From positions 1,860,001-1,924,000 of the forward strand of contig OY820613.1 in the NCBI GenBank assembly GCA_963681975.1: a stretch of DNA of 64,000 nt. Direction: 5' to 3'. Every line of letters starts with the position of its first letter. The stretch's first letter is position 1. Below, piece by piece: positions 34,601 to 43,436 of the stretch. Under the pieces are notes generated by a model. It searched no databases and was not told the origin of the DNA. It saw nothing but the letters and a program-made list of their open reading frames with translations. Position numbers and translations under genes: made by a program. The DNA comes from JANELJ01 sp024511395. Lineage in GTDB: Bacteria; Pseudomonadota; Gammaproteobacteria; GRL18.

Positions 34601-35591
34601 TGGGTTTGGAGCCCTGCCCGGTGGCACCTTCATCACGGATTTCCCCGCCGGAACCGGTGGCCGCACCAGGCCAGGGTGAAATAGCAGTAGGATGATTATG
34701 AGTTTCTACCTTCATCAGGATATGGCTGTCTTCCTGGTGAAACTCATATTCAGAAGTATCACTGCTGGGATAAAATCGCTGGATATTAAAGCCCTCAATA
34801 ACCGCACAGTTATCACTATAGGCAGACAAAATACCTTCTGAATGCAGTTGGTAGGTATTGCGGATCATGCTGAACAGGGATTTATTCTGTTTTTTACCGT
34901 CTATGATCCAGTCAGCGTTAAAAATTTTATGTCGACAGTGTTCTGAATTGGCCTGGGCAAACATCATTAATTCTACATCGGTAGGATTTCGTCCCATACG
35001 TGTAAAGTTTTCCACCAGGTAATCAATTTCATCATCAGCCAGTGCCAGCCCAAGCTCAGAGTTGGCTTTTTCCAGAGCGGTGCGGCCCTGTTCCAGAATA
35101 TATACATAGCTTAGCGGTGTCGGATGATGATGTTCAAACAAAGCACTGGCTTCTTCAAGCTCATAAAGACAGATTTCTGTCATTCTGTCATGCAGGGCAT
35201 CAGAAAGTTCTGTTTTCTGCTGTTCACTGACTTTAACACCATGGGACAGTTCAAGAGTATATAAAATGCCCCGTTCTATGCACTCTATATTCTGTAAACC
35301 GCAGTTATGGGCGATATCAGTTGCCTTACTGGCCCAGGGAGAGATAGTGCCGATTCGGGGTATAGCCAGAATTTCCAAACCACTGATATTAATGTCATCG
35401 GTATGAGCACCATACATCAGAATTCGTTCCAGTATGGTATGCTGCTCAGGTGTCAGATCATTGGAAGCATCCACAAAATGGATATACTGAGATGAAATGT
35501 TCTGGATACCGGGAACAATTACGCGCAGCTTATGTAGCAGTTTTTCTATTCGAAACGGGGATAAGGCAGCTTTGCCACGCAGAATCAACAT
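31683..35591 (-). CDS. purL: Phosphoribosylformylglycinamidine synthase
   Basis: Fourth step of purine synthesis: converts FGAR, glutamine and ATP to FGAM. The 1302-residue single-chain form has an N-terminal PurS-like domain, two AIR-synthase-like halves (KVETHNHPTAISPWPGAATG with the catalytic region; later VPVGKDSMSMKSVW) and a C-terminal class I glutamine amidotransferase. In that domain the nucleophile Cys is in FGLGICNGCQMMSN (about residue 1143) and the His/Glu pair is in MMPHPERVFR (about 1268). Length matches the E. coli enzyme (1295). AAGAGAGAT lies before the ATG. It is divergent from the RDD gene, where an mltF gene would often be found. No clear PurR box was seen. Confidence 0.97.
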   Translation of the reverse strand: MLILRGKAALSPFRIEKLLHKLRVIVPGIQNISSQYIHFVDASNDLTPEQHTILERILMYGAHTDDINISGLEILAIPRIGTISPWASKATDIAHNCGLQNIECIERGILYTLELSHGVKVSEQQKTELSDALHDRMTEICLYELEEASALFEHHHPTPLSYVYILEQGRTALEKANSELGLALADDEIDYLVENFTRMGRNPTDVELMMFAQANSEHCRHKIFNADWIIDGKKQNKSLFSMIRNTYQLHSEGILSAYSDNCAVIEGFNIQRFYPSSDTSEYEFHQEDSHILMKVETHNHPTAISPWPGAATGSGGEIRDEGATGQGSKPKAGLCGYSVSNLKIKHALQPWEKDYGKPDRIVSAMDIMLEAPLGAAAFNNEFGRPNICGYFRTFEEQAKTADGTEMRGYHKPIMLAGGVGNIKAEHIQKDDIPEGAKIVVLGGPAMLIGLGGGAASSMNSGSSCENLDFASVQRGNPEMERRCQEVIDHCWQMGEANPVLSIHDVGAGGISNALPELVNDAGRGAVFELRKVPNDEQGMSPMEIWCNESQERYVIAVAPENIEQFEQICQRERAPYAIIGQATKEQRLILNDSHFGNTPIDIPLEVLLGKPPKISRDVKHIQVKQDRFDSSRINLEEAADRILHLPGVADKTFLITIGDRSVTGLVAQEQMVGPWQIPVADVAVTCSGFNEVSGEAMSIGERTPVALVDHASSARMAIGEALTNIAAARINSLSDIVFSANWMAPAGHPGEDAGLYDAVKTVGMEICPELGITIPVGKDSMSMKSVWNDKGEDKSVTAPLSLIISAFARVQDVRQTLTPQLIMDQGETELILIDLGRGRNRMGGSALAQVYGQIGDVAPDLDDTETFKSFFTLIQELNINNKLLAYHDRSDGGLFTTLLEMAFAGHCGLNVDMQSICVDKADITAALFNEELGAVIQIRRTDHDAVFNYIQDMGMGSMSHVIARPTSTDEVEFTFDQSVVLSDTRTRFHKAWSETTWRMQSLRDNPKCAEQEYQAIDLLCDPGLHFEVGYDVNEDISAPYVNKGIKPPMAILREQGVNGHVEMAAAFQKAGFSTRDVHMSDIIEGGLSLDAFKGIVACGGFSYGDVLGAGEGWAKSILFNSKAREQFETFFNRDDTFGLGICNGCQMMSNLHELISGTAHWPHFVKNESEQFEARTVMVEVLNSPSLFFEDMQGSRMPIAVAHGEGRVEFQLGGSAQQAFDRELVTLRYVTNEGLPAENYPYNPNGSPMGLTGLCSEDGRFTIMMPHPERVFRSVQNTWLNSHSGEDAPWMRMFRNARKWIG

Positions 35592-35766
35592 TTAGTCATC
35601 TCTCTTGAAGGGGATTAAAGTAAAGGGACATTCTAGCAAAATATCCCTCTATTAAGAATATACTTGCCCGCTTTTTAGATAAAAATGTGAATGACATAAG
35701 CAACTATTCATTAACCATAAAAAAAAGTAGAATAACAGCCTGACTAACTTTGTAAGTAATAATTCC

Positions 35767-36354
35767 ATGTCACATAAAGAGACACAGAAAAAGCCATCCA
35801 GTTCGCCGGTATCTGAACAACTGCCCCCGGCATCCATTTTACGTCTGCTGGGTGCCTGGCTTTATGATTTTATGCTGCTCTGTGCTTTCTGGCTGCTGGC
35901 CGTTATTGTTTATATTATACCGGCTCAGATGTTTGTCCATGTGGATTCCAGCAATATTCAGAACCTCAGTACCACACAGTTCAGCGGTCCGCTTTTTTAC
36001 AGTTATCTGTTTATTGTGACCTGGTTTTTCTTTGCCTGGTTCTGGTGGCACGACGGTCAGACACTGGGTCTGCGCAGCTGGTCACTACGTCTAATCAGCG
36101 ACCTGGAGCACGGTATTAGCTGGACGCAGACCCTGCTGCGCTTTTTTGCGGGCGGCTTTCCCTGGATTGTCAGCCTGTTTTTATATGCAAAACTGTCCCA
36201 TGGCGCACTGGAAAACTCTCCATGGGTGTATGCGGTTTTGCTGATTGGTTTTCTGGGGCTGTTCTGGAAACTGGTGGATAAGCAGAAACGCAGTATTCAG
36301 GATATATTTTCTGATTCCCATATTGTGGTGGTACCCAGAATTAAAAAAAAATGA
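35767..36354 (+). CDS. RDD-family inner-membrane protein
   Basis: A 195-residue membrane protein with the RDD-domain layout: Arg near LRLLGAWLYDFMLLC (helix 1, with the conserved Asp), a second long helix around FYSYLFIVTWFFFAWFWWHDGQTLGLRSWSLRL, and a C-terminal helix ending in QKRSIQDIFSDSHIVVV. RDD proteins are small integral membrane proteins, mostly of unknown function, sometimes linked to ion or solute transport. Starts 175 bases from the divergent purL. Confidence 0.82.
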   Translation: MSHKETQKKPSSSPVSEQLPPASILRLLGAWLYDFMLLCAFWLLAVIVYIIPAQMFVHVDSSNIQNLSTTQFSGPLFYSYLFIVTWFFFAWFWWHDGQTLGLRSWSLRLISDLEHGISWTQTLLRFFAGGFPWIVSLFLYAKLSHGALENSPWVYAVLLIGFLGLFWKLVDKQKRSIQDIFSDSHIVVVPRIKKK

Positions 36355-36358
36355 AAAC

Positions 36359-36932
36359 TTAGGAATCTCTGGTACAAAACTGGACAATGGATTCGCAGTG
36401 GTTTTCAAATCCCTCAAACGAATGATCACCGCCCTGCTCTATTATTAATTCAGTATCGGCATATTTCTGCTCTGCAAGCCGATAATCCAGTACTTCATCT
36501 CCGCTCTGTAATAACACCATAAACAATTCCGGCTCACTGACTTTTATCAACCAGCAATTGTTTCAACTGTTCAATATGTTCTGTGGTTAGTTCATACTCT
36601 CGACCGGTGTAGTAATTGGTGGTTTTACCCAGAAAATCGTTTGGCAGAATATGAGGATTGACAGCCGGATTAACCAGAACTGCTTTAAGATGGTATTTCT
36701 GCGCAAGAAAAGTGGCATAAAAGCCGCCCAGAGAACTGCCTATAAGAGCTATATCGGGCAAATTATTTTCAATTATTTGAGTTAGCTGGGTAATGGCTTC
36801 AGAGGGATAATCGGACAATTCAGGACAGACAAAATCATGCTCTGGATATCTGTCTGCCAGAAATTTTTGAAACACCTTAGCTTTATAGGAAGCCGGTGAG
36901 CTATTAAAACCGTGGATATATAAAAAAAGCAT
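36359..36932 (-). pseudogene. yqiA: YqiA-type alpha/beta-hydrolase (esterase), one-base frameshift
   Basis: The first frame gives MLFLYIHGFNSSPASYKA, the nucleophile elbow ALIGSSLGGFYATFLAQKY and TTNYYTGREYELTTEHI, ending prematurely at LLVDKSQ (stop at 36534-36536). The second frame, 36550-36359, supplies SEPELFMVLLQSGDEVLDYR (acid residue) and GGDHSFEGFEN (catalytic His). Removing one A from a run of four near 36545 joins them into a normal 190-residue YqiA/UPF0227 esterase with a complete Ser-Asp-His triad. So damage is minimal: a recent mutation, a slippage-corrected gene or a sequencing error. Confidence 0.85.
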
Positions 36933-36940
36933 TAACAGAC

Positions 36941-37414
36941 TTAAAACTTATACTTTGCTTTTAACTCCTGCAGTTTATTTTCCGCTTCTTTTTTCTCACT
37001 GGAGGAAAGCTCTGCACCTAGCTGCTTTAAGGAATCCGCTGCCGGGGCATAACCATTATCCGCTGAAACTTTAAGCCAAGCATAAGCCGTCACCAAATCG
37101 GCAGGACCGCCCTGACCATTGGCCATCATAATACCCAGATTGTACTGAGCCTGTGCATAATTCTGTTCTGCCGCCTTACGCATCCACTTCTGAGCTTTGA
37201 CCGTGTCAGCCATTACTCCATTGCCCTGGTAATATAATACGCCCAGAACAAACTGTGCAGCACTATTACCTTTTTGCGCCATGGCGGAACAGATATCAGC
37301 CGCCTCATAAAAATCTTCTTTCTGCATCAGGTCAACGCATTTATTAGCCAGTGCTGACTGGGCCAGAAAGGCCTGTCCGGAAAAAACAAAGATAATAAGT
37401 GATAAATATTTCAT
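36941..37414 (-). CDS. Secreted Sel1-repeat (TPR-like) protein
   Basis: A 157-residue protein with signal peptide MKYLSLIIFVFSGQAFLAQSALA and then three Sel1-like repeats: NSAAQFVLGVLYYQGNGVMAD, NYAQAQYNLGIMMANGQGG and the partial AYAWLKVSADNGYAPAADSL, ending in a charged helix (SSSEKKEAENKLQELKAKYKF). Sel1 repeats mediate protein contacts; no enzymatic motif is present. I favour ATG 37414 with GGA 9 bases upstream; a TTG five codons earlier (37429) is possible. It ends 8 bases before the yqiA start. Confidence 0.8.
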   Translation of the reverse strand: MKYLSLIIFVFSGQAFLAQSALANKCVDLMQKEDFYEAADICSAMAQKGNSAAQFVLGVLYYQGNGVMADTVKAQKWMRKAAEQNYAQAQYNLGIMMANGQGGPADLVTAYAWLKVSADNGYAPAADSLKQLGAELSSSEKKEAENKLQELKAKYKF

Positions 37415-37549
37415 AGATATTCCAGTCAATTTATATTCCTAAATTAAGTTGAAAACTAAAGTTTAGAGCGACAGCTCACCCTTGAGAGTCCTGTTTAGCT
37501 CATACGTTCTTTAACAATTTGTTTATAACCAGCTGTTTTGAAATTGTTT

Positions 37550-38051
37550 TTATAACAAATCTTCAAATCGCCTTAAAATATCCGTATCCGGCGGCTGGAA
37601 TTTTTGGGACTTACCATCCCACCAGTCCCTGACCCTAACCTGCGAAAAATACCTTATCAGTCCCATTCGTATTCTTCCGGCAGTAATGGGTGTATTCTTT
37701 CGCCAGGGCGTATTATCAATTAAGCGCAATACCGGGTCCGGACATTTAATAGCCTGCAATTGAGGTATAATATACACCAGAGCAATAATGTGTACCCATC
37801 GATGTAACACCTTCCGGGTTTTCTGCCAGGTCTGTTTCATGCCCCAGTCATTTTTTAACTGATTGAACAAGGGCTCAATCGACCAGCGCTTTTCATAAGC
37901 GACAATAATATCCAGACCACTTAACTGCATATCTGTTGATAGTAATAAACGTGGTCTTTTTTTCCCTTTAGAGTCCTCAAACTCACACCAGACAAAGCAT
38001 ACCGACTGGCCATTCAGAAAGCGGGCTTTAGCAACCACTGTTCGGTAATTA
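37550..38051 (-). pseudogene. IS4-type b transposase, C-terminal part (copy 2)
   Basis: Equivalent to 20184-20685: KARFLNGQSVCFVWCEFEDS, then AYEKRWSIEPLFNQLKN with the catalytic Glu, ending RRFEDLL. It differs from copy 1 at a few residues (for example LKNDWGMKQTW against LKNTRGMKQTW). It ends at the TAATTA that flanks IS5-like copy E. The only other piece of this gene is the first codons at 43212-43256. Confidence 0.82.
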
Positions 38052-39549
38052 GTTCAACCTGAATAATACCGTTTTAAGTCTGACATCAAGCCAGGTTTAA
38101 AGCGGCTGATTGTTCTGGTTTGATAAAATATCCCATCAAACCGGAAATAAATTTAAGCCACAAAAGCCGGAGCTTATTGAGGAGCTTTCTTAAGTTATGT
38201 CCAGCGGCTACCATAACCACATTAATGGCATCACCGACTGCACCTTTGAGGTAGCAGCGGTCTAGACGAGCATCATTTTTCATATGACCAATTTCAGGCT
38301 CAATCGCACTGCGCCGTTTTAATGCCTTTTTAATACTTCGGGTAACGCCTCGCTTCTGACCTGAGATAAAAACTTTCGTATCTTTTACTTCATGTCCATG
38401 ATAACCCCGGTCAACAAAGCAGTGTTCCGGTTGTACGGCTGTAAACTGTTTTATCTGTTCCAGTTGTGGCAGTAGAGTGTGTCCATCATAAGGATTGCCC
38501 GGACAACTTTGAGCACCAATAACAAAGCCTTCCTTGTTAGTTACCGCGATACTGGTTTTAACTCCAAATTCATAAGGCTTATGAGCTTTGCCTTTACTGA
38601 TACACTCGACTTCCGGTGCATGTAAACTGTAAAGCTTGTTCTTACTGTGCTGCTCCTGCTCAATCAGTTTCTGAGCCTGTTTTAGAGCTACTTCAAACAG
38701 AGACTGAATATCAACAGAATAGTTGGGCAGTTGTCGTTCAATATCCCGTTTAACACGACCTAAACGGGATTTCAGTTTATTGTTCATTTTCTTCATGCGT
38801 TTAAACTGTTTTGCATGAGCATAACGACTGGCCATTAGTACATATTGCGGCCCAACCCGATTATAGTTCTGACGCAGTTTAATACCGTGCTCTTTGGACA
38901 GTTTAACCAGGTTTTCTCTGGCTTTGTTCAGGAGCTTTGAATCGGTTGGAAAAGCGATGTTCTTTTCCTGTACGGTAGTATCTACCGTGACTTTCTTTAA
39001 ACTGCCGGGCTTTATGGTTTTACTCTTTAGTCCGGCTTTAATGGTTTCAATCAGTAATTTTTCACTGCCTGATTTACCCGGCCGGTTACGCCATTTGGTC
39101 ATGGTCGCAGGGTGTATAGGCATTTTATGCTGAAAGTATTCTTCACCACAGAAATACTGCCAGTACGGATTTTCTGTCCAGCCTTTTACTACCTGTTCAT
39201 CCGATAAATCATGCAGGTGTTTCAGGTAATGCAATCCTGCAATCAATCGAGTGCGTATGGCAGGAGCACCTTTAGTGGATACAAACAGAGCGCCCCATTC
39301 TTTATCAGGACTTTCCCAATCTATGTGTTTTGATAACTTAATCAACTCATGGTTTATGTCCAGCATGTTTTCAAGGCGCATCCTGAACAGGTCTTCCTGA
39401 GGTATTTTTGGCTGTTTCTTTGGCTTCATTCTGGTCTGGAAATTTGCAAGGTAATAAGGCTTATTTTACCAAAAACCTGCAAATTTAACACCCATAATCA
39501 AGAAATATTTCTTTATAAATCAATGCACTATGTTTTATTCAGGGCAGAC
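38052..39549 (-). mobile_element. IS5-like element, copy E
   Basis: Complete 1498 bp, but the flanks differ: TAATTA at 38046-38051 (the same site in IS4-type b used by copy C) and GAAATA at 39550-39555, which is the left duplication of copy F. The right half therefore comes from recombination with another copy, and IS4-type b DNA that once followed is lost. Confidence 0.9.
38086..39429 (-). CDS. IS5-family-like transposase, copy E
   Basis: 447 residues, open, with all three acids. Notable changes are Ala for Val in MPIHPATMTKW, His for Arg in VDRGYHGHE (immediately after the second catalytic Asp), Ala for Gly in MKNDARLDRC and Phe for Ile in LWLKFISGLMG. The His in the DRGY(R/H)G motif may reduce activity. 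Confidence 0.9.
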   Translation of the reverse strand: MKPKKQPKIPQEDLFRMRLENMLDINHELIKLSKHIDWESPDKEWGALFVSTKGAPAIRTRLIAGLHYLKHLHDLSDEQVVKGWTENPYWQYFCGEEYFQHKMPIHPATMTKWRNRPGKSGSEKLLIETIKAGLKSKTIKPGSLKKVTVDTTVQEKNIAFPTDSKLLNKARENLVKLSKEHGIKLRQNYNRVGPQYVLMASRYAHAKQFKRMKKMNNKLKSRLGRVKRDIERQLPNYSVDIQSLFEVALKQAQKLIEQEQHSKNKLYSLHAPEVECISKGKAHKPYEFGVKTSIAVTNKEGFVIGAQSCPGNPYDGHTLLPQLEQIKQFTAVQPEHCFVDRGYHGHEVKDTKVFISGQKRGVTRSIKKALKRRSAIEPEIGHMKNDARLDRCYLKGAVGDAINVVMVAAGHNLRKLLNKLRLLWLKFISGLMGYFIKPEQSAALNLA

Positions 39550-39555
39550 GAAATA

Positions 39556-41053
39556 GTTCAACCTGAATAATACCGTTTTAAGCCTGACCTCAAGCCAGGT
39601 TTAAAGCAGCAGATTGCTCCGGTTTGATAAAACACCCCATCAAACCGGAAATAATTTTGAGCCACAAAAGCCGGAGCTTATTGAGGATCTTTCTTAAGTT
39701 ATGACCAGCGGCTACCATAACCACATTAATGGCATCACCGACTGCACCTTTCAGATAGCAGCGGTCTAAACGGCCATCGTTTTTCATATGACCAATTTCA
39801 GGCTCAATCGCACTGCGCCGTTTTAATGCCTTTTTAATACTTCGGGTAACGCCTCGTTTCTGACCTGAGATAAAAACTTTCGTGTCTTTTACTTCATGTC
39901 CACGATAACCCCGGTCAACAAAGCACTGTTCCGGTTGTACTGCTGTAAACTGTTTTATCTGCTCCAGTTGTGGTAACAAGGTATGTCCATCATAAGGATT
40001 TCCTGGATAACTTTGAGCCCCAATAACAAAGCCTTCCTTGTTGGTCACAGCGATACTGGCTTTAACCCCAAATTCATAAGGCTTATGAGCTTTGCCTTTA
40101 CTGACACACTCGACTTCCGGGGCGTGTAAACTGTAAAGCTTGTTCTTACTGTGCTGCTCCTGCTCTATCAGTTTCTGTGCCTGTTCCAGAACCACTTCAA
40201 ACAGTGACTGAATATCAACAGAATAATTGGGCAGTTGTCGTTCAATATCCCTTTTAACGCGACCTAAACGGGATTTCAGTTTATTATTCATTTTCTTCAT
40301 GCGTTTAAACTGTTTTGCATGAGCATAACGACTGGCCATTAATACATATTGAGGTCCAATCCGATTATAATTCTGGCGCAGTTTAATACCGTGCTCTTTG
40401 GACAGTTTAACCAGGTTTTCTCTGGCTTTGTTCAGGAGCTTTGAATCGGTTGGAAAAGCGATGTTCTTTTCCTGTACGGTAGTATCTACCGTGACTTTCT
40501 TTAAACTGCCGGGCTTTATGGTTTTACTCTTTAGTCCGGCCTTAATGGTTTCAATCAGTAATTTTTCACTGCCTGACTTACCCAGCCGGTTACGCCATTT
40601 GGTCATGGTCGTAGGGTGTATAGGCATCTTATGCTGAAAGTATTCTTCTCCACAAAAACATTGCCAGTACGGATTTTCTGTCCAGCTTTTTACGACCTGT
40701 TCATCCGATAAATCATGCAGATGTTTCAGGTAATGCAATCCTGCAATCAGGCGAGTGCGTATAGCAGGAGCGCCTTTAGTGGATATAAACAGGGCTCCCC
40801 ATTCTTTATCAAGACTTTCCCAGTTTATGTGTTTTGATAACTTAATCAACTCATGATTTAAGTCCAGCATGTTTTCAAGACGCATCCTGAACAGGTCTTC
40901 CTGAGGTATTTTTGGCTGTTTCTTTGGCTTCATTTTGGTATGGAAATTTGCAAGGTAATAAGGCTTATTTTACCAAAAACCTGCAAATTTAACACCCATA
41001 ATCAAGCAATATTTCTTTATAAATCAATGCTATATGTTTTATTCAGGGTGGAC
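39556..41053 (-). mobile_element. IS5-like element, copy F (variant subfamily)
   Basis: Complete 1498 bp with exact duplication GAAATA (39550-39555, 41054-41059). The target is the IS982 sequence (native GAAATACTGGCC at 28439). Copies F and I form a variant subfamily that differs from the others at many silent and some coding positions, and both have the GTCCACCCTGAATAAAACATATAG end. Confidence 0.93.
39590..40933 (-). CDS. IS5-family-like transposase, copy F (variant)
   Basis: 447-residue open frame. Variant residues shared with copy I: MLDLNHELI, KHINWESLDKEW, ALFISTKG, VVKSWTENPYWQCF, PIHPTTMTK, LFEVVLEQAQ and VECVSKGK. F alone has Tyr in GAQSYPGNPYDG. Catalytic acids intact. Confidence 0.92.
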   Translation of the reverse strand: MKPKKQPKIPQEDLFRMRLENMLDLNHELIKLSKHINWESLDKEWGALFISTKGAPAIRTRLIAGLHYLKHLHDLSDEQVVKSWTENPYWQCFCGEEYFQHKMPIHPTTMTKWRNRLGKSGSEKLLIETIKAGLKSKTIKPGSLKKVTVDTTVQEKNIAFPTDSKLLNKARENLVKLSKEHGIKLRQNYNRIGPQYVLMASRYAHAKQFKRMKKMNNKLKSRLGRVKRDIERQLPNYSVDIQSLFEVVLEQAQKLIEQEQHSKNKLYSLHAPEVECVSKGKAHKPYEFGVKASIAVTNKEGFVIGAQSYPGNPYDGHTLLPQLEQIKQFTAVQPEQCFVDRGYRGHEVKDTKVFISGQKRGVTRSIKKALKRRSAIEPEIGHMKNDGRLDRCYLKGAVGDAINVVMVAAGHNLRKILNKLRLLWLKIISGLMGCFIKPEQSAALNLA

Positions 41054-41491
41054 GAAATACTGGCCACTAAATTGACGGCCGGTAATGTAGATGACAGAAA
41101 ACCGGTTCCTGAAATGGCCAAAGACTTATATGGAAAGCTTTATGGTGACAAAGGCTATGTCTCCAGTCTTTTAAGTGATGAACTGTTTGAACAGGATGTC
41201 GGGCTTATTACCAATGTCAGACGAAACATGAAAACACGTGCCATTGCATTGTGGGATAAGATTATGCTGAAAAAACGTTTTATAATTGAAACGGTTAATG
41301 AGCAGCTAAAAAATATTACACAGATTGAACATTCACGTCATAGAAGCGTAAGTGCTTTTATGTTGAACCTTATTGGTTCTCTGATTGCCTATTGTCATAA
41401 AAAAGACAAGCCGACAATCAGAATAGATGAGAGTGATATGAAAACTCTCTGTATTTAGGTAAATGACTGGGTTCTTATCCAGATCTCAGGT
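41054..41491 (+). repeat. IS982 3' fragment (first occurrence)
   Basis: Identical in layout to 28439-28876: residues EILATKLTAGNVDDRKPVPE through SDMKTLCI, then the IS982 right end GTTCTTATCCAGATCTCAGGT. It is bounded on the left by IS5-like copy F at GAAATA and on the right by an IS5-like 5' fragment. The whole arrangement recurs inverted at 59019-59690. Confidence 0.9.
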
Positions 41492-41702
41492 TAATCAACT
41501 CATGGTTTATGTCCAGCATGTTTTCAAGGCGCATCCTGAACAGGTCTTCCTGAGGTATTTTTGGCTGTTTCTTTGGCTTCATTTTGGTCTGGAAATTTGC
41601 AAGGTAATAAGGCTTATTTTACCAAAAACTTGCAAATTTAACACCCACAATCAAGCAATATTTCCTTATAAATCAATGTGCTATGATTTATTCAGGTCGG
41701 AC
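41492..41702 (-). repeat. IS5-like 5'-end fragment next to the IS982 fragment
   Basis: Runs from TAATCAACTCATGG (transposase codons for HELIK) through the MKPKKQPK start to the terminus ending GGTCGGAC at 41702. It is the leftover 5' end of an IS5-like copy into which IS982 had inserted. Its outer flank TATGTA (41703-41708) is also the left duplication of copy G. Confidence 0.88.
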
Positions 41703-41708
41703 TATGTA

Positions 41709-43205
41709 GTTCAACCTGAATAATACCGTTTTAAGCCTGACATCAAGCCAGGTTTAAAGCAGCTGATTGCCCCGGTTTGATAAAAGACCCCATCAAACCG
41801 GAAATAATTTTGAGCCACAAAAGCCGGAGCTTATTGAGGATCTTTCTTAAGTTATGTCCAGCGGCTACCATAACCACATTAATGGCATCACCGACTGCAC
41901 CTTTGAGGTAGCAGCGGTCTAAACGGCCATCGTTTTTCATATGACCAATTTCAGGCTCAATCGCACTGCGCCGTTTTAATGCCTTTTTAATACTTCGGGT
42001 AACGCCTCGCTTCTGACCTGAGATAAAAACTTTAGTGTCTTTTACTTCATGTCCACGATAACCCCGGTCAACAAAGCAGTGTTCCGGTTGTACGGCTGTA
42101 AACTGTTTTATCTGTTCCAGTTGTGGCAGCAAGGTATGTCCATCATAAGGATTGCCCGGACAGCTTTGAGCACCAATAACAAAGCCTTCCTTATTGGTTA
42201 CCGCGATACTGGCTTTAACTCCAAATTCATAAGGCTTATGAGCTTTGCCTTTACTGATACACTCGACTTCCGGTGCATGTAAACTGTAAAGCTTGTTCTT
42301 ACTGTGCTGCTCCTGCTCAATCAGTTTCTGAGCCTGTTCCAGTGCCACTTCAAACAGAGACTGAATATCAACAGAATAGTTGGGCAGTTGTCGTTCAATA
42401 TCCCGTTTAACACGACCTAAACGGGATTTCAGTTTATTGTTCATTTTCTTCATGCGTTTAAACTGTTTTGCATGAGCATAACGACTGGCCATTAGTACAT
42501 ATTGCGGCCCAACCCGATTATAGTTCTGGCGCAGTTTAATACCGTGCTCTTTGGACAGTTTAACCAGGTTTTCTCTGGCTTTGTTCAGGAGCTTTGAATC
42601 GGTTGGAAAAGCGATGTTCTTTTCCTGTACGGTAGTATCTACCGTGACTTTCTTTAAACTGCCGGGCTTTATGGTTTTACTCTTTAGTCCGGCTTTAATG
42701 GTTTCAATCAGTAATTTTTCACTGCCTGATTTACCCGGCCGGTTACGCCATTTGGTCATGGTCACAGGGTGTATAGGCATTTTATGCTGAAAGTATTCTT
42801 CACCACAGAAATACTGCCAGTACGGATTTTCTGTCCAGCCTTTTACTACCTGTTCATCCGATAAATCATGCAGGTGTTTCAGGTAATGCAATCCTGCAAT
42901 CAATCGAGTGCGTATGGCAGGAGCACCTTTAGTGGATACAAACAGAGCGCCCCATTCTTTATCAGGACTTTCCCAATCTATGTGTTTTGATAACTTAATC
43001 AACTCATGGTTTATGTCCAGCATGTTTTCAAGGCGCATCCTGAACAGGTCTTCCTGAGGTATTTTTGGCTGTTTCTCTGGCTTCATTCTGGTCTGGAAAT
43101 TTGCAAGGTAATAAGGCTTATTTTACCAAAAACCTGCAAATTTAACACCCATAATCGCCAATATTTCTTTATAAATCAATGCACTATGTTTTATTCAGGG
43201 CAGAC
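41709..43205 (-). mobile_element. IS5-like element, copy G
   Basis: 1497 bp with exact duplication TATGTA (41703-41708, 43206-43211). The right-hand TATGTAATAAAAC is native IS4-type b sequence (compare 22918). One base is missing in the A/T-rich stretch near 43157 relative to other copies, outside the gene. Confidence 0.93.
41743..43086 (-). CDS. IS5-family-like transposase, copy G
   Basis: 447 residues, intact triad. It matches the main subfamily (MLDINHELI, KHIDWESPDKEW, VVKGWTENPYWQYF) and carries Glu in LFEVALEQAQ, as B does at the corresponding site, where C, D and E have Lys. Confidence 0.92.
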   Translation of the reverse strand: MKPEKQPKIPQEDLFRMRLENMLDINHELIKLSKHIDWESPDKEWGALFVSTKGAPAIRTRLIAGLHYLKHLHDLSDEQVVKGWTENPYWQYFCGEEYFQHKMPIHPVTMTKWRNRPGKSGSEKLLIETIKAGLKSKTIKPGSLKKVTVDTTVQEKNIAFPTDSKLLNKARENLVKLSKEHGIKLRQNYNRVGPQYVLMASRYAHAKQFKRMKKMNNKLKSRLGRVKRDIERQLPNYSVDIQSLFEVALEQAQKLIEQEQHSKNKLYSLHAPEVECISKGKAHKPYEFGVKASIAVTNKEGFVIGAQSCPGNPYDGHTLLPQLEQIKQFTAVQPEHCFVDRGYRGHEVKDTKVFISGQKRGVTRSIKKALKRRSAIEPEIGHMKNDGRLDRCYLKGAVGDAINVVMVAAGHNLRKILNKLRLLWLKIISGLMGSFIKPGQSAALNLA

Positions 43206-43211
43206 TATGTA

Positions 43212-43256
43212 ATAAAACAGTTCACCGGGGATATTGCCGTATCCTTTGGTGTGCAT
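43212..43256 (-). pseudogene. IS4-type b transposase, first codons (copy 2)
   Basis: The start MHTKGYGNIPGELFY of the IS4-type b transposase, preceded by the same GGAG-less variant of the leader (CTGTAGGCCGCA where copy 1 has CTGGAGGCCGCA). Cut off at TATGTA by copy G. Two residues differ from copy 1 (Gly for Ser twice). Confidence 0.75.
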
Positions 43257-43410
43257 TGCGGCCTACAGAAGTTTGTTTTTTCTTACTGAAGGCAGCAATG
43301 CTGCCGAATTTTTGTCAACTGTTTTTTGCTTTTTTTACATTTTTCTCCTGTTTTTACTGAATTATTTTGTTTACCTCGGAGTAACAGGGGCTGGGTGTCC
43401 CTTGATGAAG

Positions 43411-43436
43411 TTTCGACAGCAGGGAGGCTGTCGAAA
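43411..43436. repeat. Conserved hairpin in the IS4-type b leader
   Basis: TTTCGACAGC (43411-43420) and GCTGTCGAAA (43427-43436) form a perfect 10-bp stem with loop AGGGAG. In the third copy (62864-62889) the stem is kept with one G-T pair and a different loop (AAGGAC). In copy 1 the left foot is broken by the 66-bp insertion. Conservation of pairing suggests a role in the element, possibly regulation of transposase. Confidence 0.6.
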
